A DNA stretch of 64,000 nucleotides from Pigmentiphaga sp. NML080357 (GCF_002188465.1 NZ_NINW01000029.1:62001-126000); one strand, 5' to 3'. Numbered from the stretch's first letter, positions 1 through 8,422 are shown. Numbers and translations: made by a program. The notes: generated by a model not told the origin, from the sequence alone.

Positions 1-763
1 AGCGCGGCGGACGGCCTTCGGAGAAGGCCGCCAGGCCCTCGGCGTAGTCGGCCGAGCCGAGGATCGCCGGCAGGGCGGCCCGCTCCAGCGCCAGGCCCTC
101 GGCCAGGGAGCGGTCCATGCCGTCGCGCACCAGGCGCTTGATGGCCGATAGCGCGGGGGCGGACCGGCTGGCGAGCAGCCTGGCCAGGGCTTGTGCGCGA
201 TCCGGTAGGTCCTCGGCGGGCACGACTTCGTTGACGAGGCCGATGCCCAGTGCGTATTCGCTCGTGACCGGCTCGGCGGTCAGCATCATCTGCAATGCGC
301 GGCTGGCGCCTATCGTGCGCGGCAGGCGCTGCGTGCCGCCCGCGCCGGGAAAGGCGCCGATGCGGCTTTCCGTCAGGCCGAGCCGGATGCCGGCCGCGGC
401 GATGCGCAGGTCGCAGGCCAGCGCCAGCTCCAGCCCGCCCCCGAAGGCCAGGCCGTTCAGGACCGCCACGGTGACGCAGCGTGCGGCGGCGATCGTGTCG
501 ATGGCCGCGTTGATGCCGGCGTTGTGGGCCATGCGGGCGGCCGTATCCATGCCCTGCCGTTCCTTGAGATCGGCGCCGGCGCAGAAGGCGCGTCCGCTGC
601 CGCATATCAGAAGGACCCGCGCGCGGCGGGCGCACGCCGCGTCCACCGCCGCCTTCAGGGCCGCGACCGTGCCGACGCCGAGCGCGTTCATTCGTTCGGG
701 TCGGTCCAGCCGGATCCGGTGGATGCCCTCGTCCGGCTCGTCGCAATGCACGTCTTGGATCAT
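1..763 (-). CDS. Enoyl-CoA hydratase/isomerase family protein (3' end cut by window)
   Basis: Crotonase-fold enzyme expected to hydrate a 2-enoyl-CoA in the cytoplasm. About 254 codons are visible, close to the usual 255-265, so only the last few residues are missing. Reading from an ATG at 761-763, I see the N-terminal strand RPERMNALG, the first oxyanion-hole loop (AFCAGADLKE, near residue 60), the second one (FGGGLELALACDL, near residue 105) and the LTESRIGAFPGAGGTQR segment with a glutamate at the place of the first catalytic Glu. The start codon overlaps the stop of the upstream CoA-transferase gene by ATGA, so the two are translationally coupled. It is the last visible gene of a four-gene minus-strand operon (PrpD-like, Bug receptor, CoA-transferase, hydratase). 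The exact acyl-CoA substrate cannot be read from the sequence. Confidence 0.9.
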   Translation of the reverse strand, partial: MIQDVHCDEPDEGIHRIRLDRPERMNALGVGTVAALKAAVDAACARRARVLLICGSGRAFCAGADLKERQGMDTAARMAHNAGINAAIDTIAAARCVTVAVLNGLAFGGGLELALACDLRIAAAGIRLGLTESRIGAFPGAGGTQRLPRTIGASRALQMMLTAEPVTSEYALGIGLVNEVVPAEDLPDRAQALARLLASRSAPALSAIKRLVRDGMDRSLAEGLALERAALPAILGSADYAEGLAAFSEGRPPR

Positions 764-2019
764 GGCTTTTCTCGTTGGCGCAGGGCGCGCTCCAGATGTT
801 CACGATGTCGTGGGTGGGCGATGGCGGTCAGCCGTCGCGCCCGTTCCCGCAAGGAGCAGCCGCGCAATTGCGCCGCGCCGTATTCGGTGACGACGACGTC
901 GATATCGCTGCGGGCCGTGGTGACCGGGCGCCCGTCCAGCGAGGGGACGATGCGCGAATGCCTGCCGTCCGGCGTGGCGGACGGCAAGGCAATGATGGAG
1001 CGCCCGCCGGGGGAGGCGATTCCGGCTCGCACGAAATCGACCTGGCCGCCCACCGCGCCGAGGTAGCGCTCTCCCGCGACCTCGGCGTTGACCTGGCCGG
1101 ACAGGTCGATCTCGATGGCCGAATTGACCGTGTGGAAGGCCGGCAGGGTGGAGGTGATGGCGAGGTGGTGCGTGTAGTCGACGTTGCGCAGTTCGATCTG
1201 TCCGCTATCCAGGGCGAAATCGCGCAGGCGGCGCGTGCCGAACAGACCGCCGGTCACGGTCAGCCCGCGATCGCGCCCCTTGTGTTCGTTGGTGACCGCT
1301 CCGGCCTCGACCAGATCGACCAGCGCATCGGACACGACGCCGCTGTGGACGCCCAATTGCCGGTGGCCGCGCAGCGCATGGGCGACCGCCACCGGCAAGG
1401 TGCCGACGCCCAGCTGTATCGTTGCCCGATCGGGAATCAGCGCCGCCACTTCGCGCGCCACCGCCGCATCGGCTTCCGAGGGTTGCGGGTCCGGCATCTC
1501 GGCGATGCGATCGTCGCTCTCCACGAGCAGGTCGATGTCCGCCGCATCGACGACGGCATCGCCGCCGAGCGCGGGCAGGGCGGGATTGAGCAGCGCGACG
1601 ACGAACCGCGCCCGCCGGATCAGCGCATGCGTGAAATCCGCGATCACGCCCAGGCTATAGGCATCGCGGCCCAGGGGCGCCACCTGGATCAGCGCCACGT
1701 CGGCGCGCAGCAGCCCGAGTTCCAGCAGGGAGGGAATCGAGCCGACGTGGCAGGGCAGGATGTCGGCCAGCGCGGTGACGCGGCGGCTGTTGCCCGCTCC
1801 GTTCAGGGCCTGCAGCGTGAAGTGCTTGGCCAGCTCGGGGCGCAAGGTGTCCGACGACGACAGGCCGAACAGCAAGCTTGCAGGCGGGAGCTCGCCGCGT
1901 TGCGCCACCAGCCTTTCAGTCAGCGCGAGCGGTTCGCCGGGACCTTGCGGCCAGGCGATCACCTCGTTCGGGCGCAGGTGCTCCGCGAAGCGGAGGTCGT
2001 GCAGGCTGATGCGGTTCAT
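760..2019 (-). CDS. Acetyl-CoA hydrolase/4-hydroxybutyrate CoA-transferase family protein
   Basis: Family I-type CoA-transferase of 419 residues that should move CoA from an acyl-CoA donor to a free carboxylate. The C-terminal half has the family signatures: TIQLGVGTLP and HSGVVSDALVDL (residues about 200-235), then SAIEIDLSGQVNAE, where the glutamate is the expected thioester-forming residue, then GGQVDFVRAG and the late VVTEYGAAQLRG. It lies 7 bp after the Bug receptor gene and overlaps the hydratase by 4 bp. The context suggests it activates the carboxylic acid delivered by the Bug-linked transport system, which the hydratase then processes. Acetate, 4-hydroxybutyrate or another acid are all possible acceptors. 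Confidence 0.88.
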   Translation of the reverse strand: MNRISLHDLRFAEHLRPNEVIAWPQGPGEPLALTERLVAQRGELPPASLLFGLSSSDTLRPELAKHFTLQALNGAGNSRRVTALADILPCHVGSIPSLLELGLLRADVALIQVAPLGRDAYSLGVIADFTHALIRRARFVVALLNPALPALGGDAVVDAADIDLLVESDDRIAEMPDPQPSEADAAVAREVAALIPDRATIQLGVGTLPVAVAHALRGHRQLGVHSGVVSDALVDLVEAGAVTNEHKGRDRGLTVTGGLFGTRRLRDFALDSGQIELRNVDYTHHLAITSTLPAFHTVNSAIEIDLSGQVNAEVAGERYLGAVGGQVDFVRAGIASPGGRSIIALPSATPDGRHSRIVPSLDGRPVTTARSDIDVVVTEYGAAQLRGCSLRERARRLTAIAHPRHREHLERALRQREKP

Positions 2020-2026
2020 GCCGGGC

Positions 2027-3007
2027 CTACTCGGTCTGGAACTGCCTGCTCTTGACCAGCGCCGCCCAGCGCTCGAGCTCCGCCTTGATCAGGCCGCCGA
2101 ACTGGTCGGGCGTGCCGGGCCGCGCCGCCGCGCCTTCCCGGGCAAGAATGTCGCGGACCTCGGGCAGGCCGATGATGGCATTCAGCTCCTCGTTCAGCCT
2201 CTTGACCACGGCCGGCGGCGTGCGCGCAGGCGCCATCAGACCCCACCACACGTCGAGCCGGAATCCCGGCAATCCCGCCTCCGACGCGGTGGGAATCTCG
2301 GGCGCGAGCGGCGACCGCTGGTCGCTGGTGATGGCGAGCGCGCGCATCCTGCCCTCGCGGATGTAAGGCACGGCCGAGGACAGGCTGGGCAGCAGCATCT
2401 GCAGGTTGTTCGCCATCAGGTCCGTGAAGGCGAGGGAGATCCCCTTGTAGGGGACGTGCACCAGCTGTATGCCGGCGGCTGACGCCAACAGCTCCGTGCC
2501 CAGGTGATTGATGCCGCCGACTCCGGCCGAACCGTAGAAGATCTTCTTCGGTGCCGCACGGGCAAGGTCGATCAGTTCGTGCAGAGTAGCGGCCTTCACG
2601 CTGTTGGCCACGACCACGACGAAGGGGCCCGCGCCGATTTCGCCGACCGGAGCGAGGTCCTTCGTCACGTCATAGGGGAGCGACTTGCCGATGACGCTGT
2701 TCGTGATGATGGAGGTGGAGGCGAACAGCAGCGTGTATCCGTCGGGGGGCGCCTTGGCGACCATGTCGGTGCCTATCGTTCCGCCGGCGCCGCCGCGGTT
2801 GTCCACCACGACGGCCTGGCCCAGGCGCGCGCCGAGCTTGCTGGCGATGATGCGGGAGAGATTGTCGTTGCTGCCACCGGGCGCGAACGGGACGATGAGC
2901 TTGATGGGCCGGTCCGGCCAGTCCGCGGCCGCTGGAAGGGAATGCAGGCACAGCAGCGCGCCGGCTGCCCAGACGGCCCCTGCCGCGATACGGGTAAGAG
3001 AACGCAT
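2027..3007 (-). CDS. Bug-family tripartite tricarboxylate receptor (periplasmic binding protein)
   Basis: Periplasmic solute-binding protein of 326 residues. A Sec signal peptide covers residues 1-28 (hydrophobic AAGAVWAAGALLCLHSL, then AAA before the mature start). The mature protein shows the Bug hallmarks: PIKLIVPFAPGGSNDNLSR, the DNRGGAGGTIGTD loop, APPDGYTLLF, and HVPYKG near residue 180. Bug proteins bind carboxylates for TctAB-type transporters or for sensing; no tctA/tctB genes are nearby, so this one is an orphan receptor. The ATG has a strong Shine-Dalgarno (AAGGAGGAG). It sits 86 bp after the PrpD-like gene and 7 bp before the CoA-transferase, so a role in capturing that pathway's acid is likely. 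Confidence 0.93.
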   Translation of the reverse strand: MRSLTRIAAGAVWAAGALLCLHSLPAAADWPDRPIKLIVPFAPGGSNDNLSRIIASKLGARLGQAVVVDNRGGAGGTIGTDMVAKAPPDGYTLLFASTSIITNSVIGKSLPYDVTKDLAPVGEIGAGPFVVVVANSVKAATLHELIDLARAAPKKIFYGSAGVGGINHLGTELLASAAGIQLVHVPYKGISLAFTDLMANNLQMLLPSLSSAVPYIREGRMRALAITSDQRSPLAPEIPTASEAGLPGFRLDVWWGLMAPARTPPAVVKRLNEELNAIIGLPEVRDILAREGAAARPGTPDQFGGLIKAELERWAALVKSRQFQTE

Positions 3008-3093
3008 GGCTTGTCTCCTCCTTGTGTCCCCGGGACGTATCGGCGGCCCTGGGGGCGGGTTTGCTTGCATGATCACTGCGAGAGGCGTTTCCG

Positions 3094-4530
3094 TCAGGAA
3101 GGGGGGGCAAGGACGTCGGCCAGGACGCGGGCATCGCCCATGTCCTCCAGCCGGTCGACCATCCCGCGCAAGCGCGGGACGGCGTCCCGGGAAAGCGCAA
3201 GGGCGGCGTGGGCGAAGCAGTCGTGCGCCTTGGCGTCGGCGGCGACGGGTGGCATGGGCCGGGAGGGATGTCCCAGCGGGACGTCGATCCTGGCATCGCG
3301 GACGGTCCCGTCGACCAGTTCGGCGCGCATCACCGCCGGCGTTACGTTGCGGCCCTGCCGGCGCTCGATGTCGTCGTCGACATAGGCATCGACGAGCCGG
3401 GCCAGCGCGAGGATATCGGGGCGGGCGAGGGCACTCGTCTCGAAATGCCCGAGACCGACGTGGCCATCGACGAGCGCCGCCGCCACGGTATAGGGCAGGC
3501 TGAACTGGCTCTGCACCACGCTCTGCGGCGCCTTGCGGACGTCCACCGGCGTACACACCGCCTCGTAGGCCTGCCGGTTCACCCCCACGCGCAGGCGCCG
3601 GATGCGGTGCGGGGCCAGTCCCTCTCGCCGCAGCGCCAGCGCCGCGTCGATCGCGCTGTGATTCAGGCGGCAGCAGGGATAGGGCTTGTAGCTCAACCGG
3701 ACGAACTCGTAGTCCTTCCCGAGGCCGCTGCGCAAGGCCTCCCGGTCGCAGCGGTCGCGCAGATAGACGCGCAGGAAGCCATCCTCGCCCTCGAAGGTCC
3801 TGCGCGCGCCCCGTATGCCGCGCCGCGCCAGCTGGACCGACACCAGCGCGGCCTGGGCCGCGAATCCCGGCTGCATGCGTTTGGTGAGCGCGCCGTCGCG
3901 CGTGACCTGGTGGTTGCCCGCGACTTGCGAATAGGCAATGCCCAGGGCGTTCGCCGTCTGTTCCGGGTCGAGCCCCAGTATCCGCGAGGCCGCGACGGTG
4001 GCGGCGAAGTAGCCGAACAACGGGGTGTAGATGAAGCCGGTCTCGATGATGCTGGCCTGGGTGGCCACGCCCAGCCGGCATATCGTCTCCAGGCCCGCCG
4101 CGACGGCGGCGAGGAAGTCCTCGCCGGGGGTCGTGCCGCGCAATGCGGCGGCGGCCAGCGCGGCGGGGACGACCGACACGCCGGCATGCAGCACGGCGGC
4201 GTCGTGCGTGTCGTCGTAGTCGCGGGCATGGGCCATCATGCCGTTGACCCATGCCGCCTGGTGGGCGGGAACGCGGTCGCCGAAAACGAGGATGGCCGCC
4301 TGCGGCGCGCCGCCCCATTCCGTGGCGAGGGCGCGCACTTCGGCCACGCCTTGCGCGCTCGAGCCGGCGGCGGCGCAGGCCAGGGTGTCGAAGATATTGG
4401 CTTGGACCGCCGCGACGGCTTCGGCGGGAAGACGGGAGGCGGACAGCGTGCAGGCGAAGCGGGCGAGGACGGCGGAATAGTCCTCGTCCATGGGGCGCGC
4501 CGCGGTTGCCGGTCCGGTTGCCAAGCCCAT
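3094..4530 (-). CDS. MmgE/PrpD family protein
   Basis: 478-residue member of the family that includes 2-methylcitrate dehydratase and cis-aconitate decarboxylase. Visible family features are an all-helical N-terminal domain with NIFDTLACAAAG, NGMMAHARDYDDTHD (near residue 100), SQVAGNHQVTRDGALTKRM (near residue 215) and YKPYPCCRLNHSAIDAA (near residue 305). I chose the ATG at 4528-4530 because AGGAA lies 7 bp ahead; upstream in-frame codons and the ATG at 4491 are alternatives. First gene of the operon with the Bug receptor, CoA-transferase and hydratase, and divergent from a LysR regulator, which probably controls it. It may dehydrate or decarboxylate a hydroxy or tricarboxylic acid; the family alone does not say which. 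Confidence 0.9.
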   Translation of the reverse strand: MGLATGPATAARPMDEDYSAVLARFACTLSASRLPAEAVAAVQANIFDTLACAAAGSSAQGVAEVRALATEWGGAPQAAILVFGDRVPAHQAAWVNGMMAHARDYDDTHDAAVLHAGVSVVPAALAAAALRGTTPGEDFLAAVAAGLETICRLGVATQASIIETGFIYTPLFGYFAATVAASRILGLDPEQTANALGIAYSQVAGNHQVTRDGALTKRMQPGFAAQAALVSVQLARRGIRGARRTFEGEDGFLRVYLRDRCDREALRSGLGKDYEFVRLSYKPYPCCRLNHSAIDAALALRREGLAPHRIRRLRVGVNRQAYEAVCTPVDVRKAPQSVVQSQFSLPYTVAAALVDGHVGLGHFETSALARPDILALARLVDAYVDDDIERRQGRNVTPAVMRAELVDGTVRDARIDVPLGHPSRPMPPVAADAKAHDCFAHAALALSRDAVPRLRGMVDRLEDMGDARVLADVLAPPS

Positions 4531-4826
4531 GGCCGTTCCTAGACCCGATGGGGAAGAGGGATGCGCGTCCGCGCGATGCGGGGCCATCCTATAATTTCGG
4601 CAGAGCACGATGCCCGCCCGCCCGCGGTGTTCCGACTGCCGTCCGCGGCCCTGTCGTTGGAATGCTCCATGCTTGTCTCCGGCGCGTCGTTACCGCTCGT
4701 TCATCGTTGTGGATGCAGTGTAGGAAGCGGCCCGACGCCCGGTCCATGGGTTTTTTCGGGACACGGTGTGCTCGTTTTCCGAACGATCCGCCCCATCCTC
4801 GCCGACGCAGGAGGAAAGCCGGGACC

Positions 4827-5744
4827 ATGTTGATCGATCTAGTCCAGCTGCGGACGTTCGTCGCGGTTGCCGAGGAGCAGCACCTCACCCGCGCCGCCGA
4901 GCGGCTGCACATCAGCCAGTCCGCGGCCAGCGCCCACGTCCGCACCGTCGAGGAAGTCCTGGGCACCCAGCTTTTCGTGCGCACCAATCGCAGCCTGGAG
5001 CTGACGCGCGCGGGCCAGCTGCTGCTGGAGAAGGCCAAGGCCCTGCTCAACGAAGCCGTCCTCTTCGCATCGTTCGCTCGCGAGATTCACGGCAAGACCG
5101 AAGGGCACCTGATCGTCGGCGCGGGCAGCGAATCGGCGTCCAGCCGCATCGGCGAGATCGTCGGCGTATTGCGCCAGCGCCATCCGCTGATCAGCGTCGA
5201 CCTGTATGCGCGGCCTTCTTCCGGCGCGCGGCAGGGGCTCAAGACCGGGGAGCTCGACGTCGGACTGCTGCTCGGGCGTCCATTGGACCCCGGCTTCTGC
5301 TATTACGAGATTGCCCGCATCGCTTTCAGGGTGGCCGGGCCCGTGGCCTGGCAGGCCCAGATCGAACGGGCCGGATGGGCGGAACTGGCGGGCATGCCGT
5401 GGATTTCCCCGGCGGACGCCGCGATGGCCTATTCGCCGGTCCTGGAGCGGGTGTTCGGAGAGCGGGGGCTGGAGCTCAATACCGTCGCCCGGTTCGACAA
5501 TGCCACGCTGGGGCGGGCCATGCTGCAGGCGGGCGTGGGCCTGATGCTGATGCGCGAGGAGCACGTCTCCCATGGCCTGCAGGACGGGACGCTTGCCGTG
5601 TCTCCGCTGGTGCATTGCGAGCTGCAGCTGCTCATCGCGCACAGGGAGAGCCGGCGGAACGATCCGCTCATCCAGGCTTTCATGGATTCGGCGTCCCAGG
5701 TGTGGCCGCGCATGCAGGCCTTGCAGCCTCACGCCACGCATTAG
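4827..5744 (+). CDS. LysR-family transcriptional regulator (divergent from prpD-like operon)
   Basis: 305-residue LysR-type regulator. The N-terminal winged helix-turn-helix is complete (LRTFVAVAEEQHLTRAAERL, then HISQSAASAHVRTVEEVLG), followed by RTNRSLELTRAG, which ends the HTH domain. A substrate-binding domain of two alpha/beta lobes follows (GELDVGLLLG near residue 145; GVGLMLMREE near residue 245). A good Shine-Dalgarno, AGGAGGAAAG, precedes the ATG at 4827. It is transcribed away from the PrpD/Bug/CoA-transferase/hydratase operon across a gap of about 296 bp, the usual layout for an activator responding to the pathway's substrate. The effector is unknown. Confidence 0.93.
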   Translation: MLIDLVQLRTFVAVAEEQHLTRAAERLHISQSAASAHVRTVEEVLGTQLFVRTNRSLELTRAGQLLLEKAKALLNEAVLFASFAREIHGKTEGHLIVGAGSESASSRIGEIVGVLRQRHPLISVDLYARPSSGARQGLKTGELDVGLLLGRPLDPGFCYYEIARIAFRVAGPVAWQAQIERAGWAELAGMPWISPADAAMAYSPVLERVFGERGLELNTVARFDNATLGRAMLQAGVGLMLMREEHVSHGLQDGTLAVSPLVHCELQLLIAHRESRRNDPLIQAFMDSASQVWPRMQALQPHATH

Positions 5745-5767
5745 CGTCCGTGTCGCGTCGCTCGCCT

Positions 5768-6670
5768 TCACGCATTCAGTTGCCGCACGCGCTCCGCGAC
5801 GAAATCCCGCAGATCGCGCAGCAGCGGCGTGATCTGCCGCCGGCCCGGCACGACCAGGTACAGCGGCGAGTTCTGGGTTGTCCAGTCGGTGCAGAGCGCG
5901 CGTAGCCTGCCGGCGCGCAGATCGGCCATCACGTCGAAACCGGCCTTGTAGGCAATGCCCCGGCCGGAGAGGGCCCAGCGCCGCACCACGTCGCCGTCGT
6001 TCGAGACGTTGCTGGCGCGCACCCGTACGCTGATCGCTTGCCCGCCCTTGCGCCAGAAGCGCCAGTGGTCGTGCACGTCGTCGCCGAGCATGAAGCACAG
6101 GCAATCGTGCCGCACGAGATCGCGCGGCGTTTCCGGCATGCCGCGTCTTTCCAGGTAGTCGGGCGCGGCGCACAGCACCCGGTGATTGGATGCCGCCAGG
6201 GGCAGGGCGACCAGGTCGGAGTCCGGCGGCTTGCCGAAGCGGAATGCCGCGTCGACGGGCTCGCTGTAGACGTTCGCGACGCGGTCCGACAGGTGCAGCC
6301 TGACGTGGACCTGGGGGTGGCGTTCCTGGAAATCGTCCAGCCAGGGCAACAGCACGTTGCGCCCGAAATCCGAGGGCGCGGCCAGCTTCAGCGTGCCGCG
6401 CGATGCCGGCCGGCCCGTCGCCAGTTGCTGGCTGGCCTGCTGCAGCGCGGCCAGTGCCGGCCGGCATTGGGCGAGGAACGCTTCGCCGTCGGGCGTCAGC
6501 CGCAGGCTGCGGGTGGACCGCACGAACAACTGGGCCCCGAGTTCCGTTTCGAGGCGCTTGAGCGCGGCGCTGGCCGCGGCGGGGGTCAGGTCCAGCGCCC
6601 GCGCCGTCGCCGATAGGCTGCCGCTGTCCGCCGTGCGTACGAAGATGTCGAGGTCCTGGAGGGATTTCAT
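5768..6670 (-). CDS. LysR-family transcriptional regulator (divergent from quinone oxidoreductase)
   Basis: 300-residue LysR-type regulator of the subgroup often paired with oxidoreductase genes. HTH: LDIFVRTADSGSLSATARAL, DLTPAAASAALKRLETELGAQLF, then RSTRSLRLTPDGEAFL. The effector domain begins about residue 90 (GTLKLAAPSDFGRNVLLPWL). An AAAGGGA Shine-Dalgarno lies before the ATG at 6670. It is divergent from the medium-chain dehydrogenase at 6864, and the intergenic DNA carries an AT-rich repeat that could be its operator. Members of this subgroup often repress or activate the neighbouring reductase in response to electrophiles, but that is family knowledge, not seen here. Confidence 0.92.
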   Translation of the reverse strand: MKSLQDLDIFVRTADSGSLSATARALDLTPAAASAALKRLETELGAQLFVRSTRSLRLTPDGEAFLAQCRPALAALQQASQQLATGRPASRGTLKLAAPSDFGRNVLLPWLDDFQERHPQVHVRLHLSDRVANVYSEPVDAAFRFGKPPDSDLVALPLAASNHRVLCAAPDYLERRGMPETPRDLVRHDCLCFMLGDDVHDHWRFWRKGGQAISVRVRASNVSNDGDVVRRWALSGRGIAYKAGFDVMADLRAGRLRALCTDWTTQNSPLYLVVPGRRQITPLLRDLRDFVAERVRQLNA

Positions 6671-6700
6671 CCCGGTTGTCCCTTTGCCGTTACTGCGCCA

Positions 6701-6751
6701 TTATCAAATATTTTTTGAAAGTCAGTTCAAAGGCCAGGGTGTTTATCAAAT
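6701..6751. promoter_or_regulatory. Candidate LysR binding region (direct repeat TTATCAAAT)
   Basis: In the 193-bp divergent gap the 9-mer TTATCAAAT occurs at 6701-6709 and again at 6743-6751, 42 bp apart (four helical turns). The first copy overlaps an inverted repeat TCAAA (6704-6708) / TTTGA (6714-6718). LysR dimers commonly bind such paired AT-rich sites. No footprint or alignment supports this yet. Confidence 0.35.
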
Positions 6752-6863
6752 TCCCGTGCGAGGGGAAGATAGCTTCCGTTTCGCCGGTTCCGCCACCGTC
6801 GGCGGGTTCGCCACGATGAGCGGTCCGGTAGCGTCCCCTTCTTCAACCCAGGAAACGATCATC

Positions 6864-7883
6864 ATGAAAGCCGTTGGCTACGAACGCCCCTTGCCCATCG
6901 ACCATGCCGAAGCGCTGCTCGACATCACCCTGCCCGAGCCGACGGCCACCGGCCGCGACCTGCTGGTGGAGGTCAAGGCGGTCTCCGTCAATCCGGTCGA
7001 CACGAAAGTGCGCAAGAGCGCCGCGCCCGCGGACGGCGAGCGTTACAAGGTGCTCGGCTGGGATGCGAGCGGCGTGGTCCGGGCCGTTGGCCCCGATGTC
7101 ACGCTGTTCAAGCCGGGCGATCGCGTCTGGTATGCCGGTTCGATCGCCCGCGCCGGGACCAACAGCGAGCTGCATCTCGTGGATGAACGCATTGTCGGCC
7201 GCGCGCCGCAATCGCTCGATTTTGCGCAGGCCGCCGCGCTGCCGCTGACCACCATCACGGCCTGGGAGATGCTGTTCGATCGCCTGGGCATCGTCCCGGG
7301 CAAGGCGCCGACGGAGCGGTCGCTGCTCATCATCGGGGCGGCGGGCGGCGTGGGGTCGATCATGACCCAGCTGGCTGCCCGCCTGACGCCGCTCACCGTC
7401 ATCGGCACGGCCTCGCGTGCCGAGACCCAGGCCTGGGTGCGCGGGCTGGGAGCGCATCATGTCATCGACCATGGCAAGCCCCTGGGCGAAGAGATGAAGC
7501 GCATCGGGTTCGCCCACGTCGACTACGTCGCGAGCCTGACCCATACCGACGCGCACCTGGACCAGATCGTCGACGTCGTTGCTCCGCAAGGCCGTTTCGG
7601 CCTGATCGACGATCCCGCCTCGCTCGACGCGACGCGGTTCAAGCGCAAGGCGGTGTCGGTGCATTGGGAGTCGATGTTCACGCGCTCGCTCTATGGCACC
7701 GGCGACATGATCGGCCAGCACCGGCTGCTCAATGAAGTGGCGGACCTGGTCGATGCCGGATTGATACGAACGACGCTGAACGAGCGCTTCGGCGCCATCG
7801 ACGCCGCCAATCTCAGGCGCGCGCATGCGCTGATCGAGTCGGGCACGGCGCGGGGGAAAGTGGTGCTGGAAGGCTGGCGCTGA
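6864..7883 (+). CDS. Zinc-type alcohol dehydrogenase-like / quinone oxidoreductase family protein
   Basis: 339-residue medium-chain dehydrogenase/reductase. The N-terminal GroES-like domain has SVNPVDTKVRKS and VLGWDASGVVRAVG; the nucleotide fold carries IIGAAGGVGSIMTQLA near residue 155, typical of NADPH binding. The structural and catalytic zinc cysteines of true alcohol dehydrogenases are absent, as in the quinone oxidoreductase branch. A Shine-Dalgarno AGGAAA precedes the ATG at 6864. Probably reduces quinones or alpha,beta-unsaturated carbonyls with NADPH in the cytoplasm. Divergent from the LysR regulator at 5768-6670, which likely controls it. Tail-to-tail with crcB (3 bp apart), so the two are not co-transcribed. 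Confidence 0.9.
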   Translation: MKAVGYERPLPIDHAEALLDITLPEPTATGRDLLVEVKAVSVNPVDTKVRKSAAPADGERYKVLGWDASGVVRAVGPDVTLFKPGDRVWYAGSIARAGTNSELHLVDERIVGRAPQSLDFAQAAALPLTTITAWEMLFDRLGIVPGKAPTERSLLIIGAAGGVGSIMTQLAARLTPLTVIGTASRAETQAWVRGLGAHHVIDHGKPLGEEMKRIGFAHVDYVASLTHTDAHLDQIVDVVAPQGRFGLIDDPASLDATRFKRKAVSVHWESMFTRSLYGTGDMIGQHRLLNEVADLVDAGLIRTTLNERFGAIDAANLRRAHALIESGTARGKVVLEGWR

Positions 7884-7886
7884 TCG

Positions 7887-8270
7887 TCAGGATTGCCGCA
7901 GGCCGGTGTAGGTCACGATGCCGAGCAGCGTCATTGCGACCGAACCGCCGACGTGGGCGAGTATGGAAGCCGCCAGCCAGCCCAGCCGCTGCTGCTGGAT
8001 CAGGGCGACCAATTCCGCCGAGAACGTCGAGAACGTGGTCAGTCCGCCGCAGAAGCCGGTGATGATCAGCAGCCGCCAGTGCGGCGGGAGGGCGGGATTG
8101 CCGGAGAAGTAGGCAAGCGCGAGGCCGATCACGTAGGCGCCGATGAGGTTCGCGGCGAGGGTGCCGGGCGGCAGCGCTGGAAAAACGGCGTTGAACGCGA
8201 TCGCCAAGCCCCAGCGGCAGAGCGCGCCGATGGCGGCCCCCACGGCAATGGCGATGATCACGAGCAGCAT
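7887..8270 (-). CDS. crcB: CrcB/Fluc fluoride ion channel
   Basis: 127-residue inner-membrane protein with four predicted transmembrane helices. It carries the Fluc family signatures: GALCRWGLA near residue 16, NLIGAYVIG near residue 41, and [15 protein letters not shown] near residue 72, where the asparagine, the phenylalanines and the TTFSTF segment line the fluoride pores. Fluc forms antiparallel dimers that let fluoride leave the cell. The ATG at 8270 has AAGGAG 7 bp upstream, enclosed in a small hairpin. The transcript leader contains a fluoride riboswitch about 100 nt upstream, which strongly confirms the function and indicates induction by fluoride. Confidence 0.97.
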   Translation of the reverse strand: MLLVIIAIAVGAAIGALCRWGLAIAFNAVFPALPPGTLAANLIGAYVIGLALAYFSGNPALPPHWRLLIITGFCGGLTTFSTFSAELVALIQQQRLGWLAASILAHVGGSVAMTLLGIVTYTGLRQS

Positions 8271-8271
8271 G

Positions 8272-8286
8272 CGGCACTCCTTGCCG
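8272..8286 (-). promoter_or_regulatory. crcB Shine-Dalgarno in a hairpin loop
   Basis: On the minus strand the arms CGGCA and TGCCG enclose the loop AGGAG, which is the Shine-Dalgarno of crcB, immediately before the start codon. This could limit basal translation. The stem is short (5 bp), so the effect may be small. Confidence 0.4.
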
Positions 8287-8341
8287 GACGGCGGCGGTCT
8301 TGTTTCAGGAAAGTGGCCCGGTCGGCAAGGTGGAGGGCGCG

Positions 8342-8375
8342 TGCCTACAGCCCCCGCGGCCGGGATCCGTAGGCA
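8342..8375 (-). promoter_or_regulatory. Expression-platform hairpin of the fluoride riboswitch
   Basis: The arm TGCCTAC at the 3' end of the aptamer (8369-8375) can pair with GTAGGCA (8342-8348) just downstream in the crcB leader. The same bases are needed for the aptamer pseudoknot, so the two folds exclude each other. Without fluoride the hairpin would form; with fluoride the aptamer would hold its strand. No U-tract follows, so control could be through Rho, pausing or translation rather than a classic terminator. Confidence 0.6.
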
Positions 8376-8422
8376 TCATCAGCCGCGAGCGCGGCGGTTC
8401 GGGGAGGAATGCCATCTCCGGC
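8369..8422 (-). ncRNA. Fluoride riboswitch (crcB motif)
   Basis: Read on the minus strand, the leader of crcB shows the motif in full: a P1 stem-loop GGAG-ATGGCATTC-CTCC, the linker CCGAACC, a second stem GCCGC-GCTC-GCGGC, then TGATGATGCCTAC. GGCAT in the first loop can pair with ATGCC in the 3' strand to give the pseudoknot that encloses fluoride in known structures. It lies upstream of a crcB gene on the same strand, as expected. Bases recognised by eye from the known consensus; a covariance-model search would settle exact ends. Confidence 0.92.
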
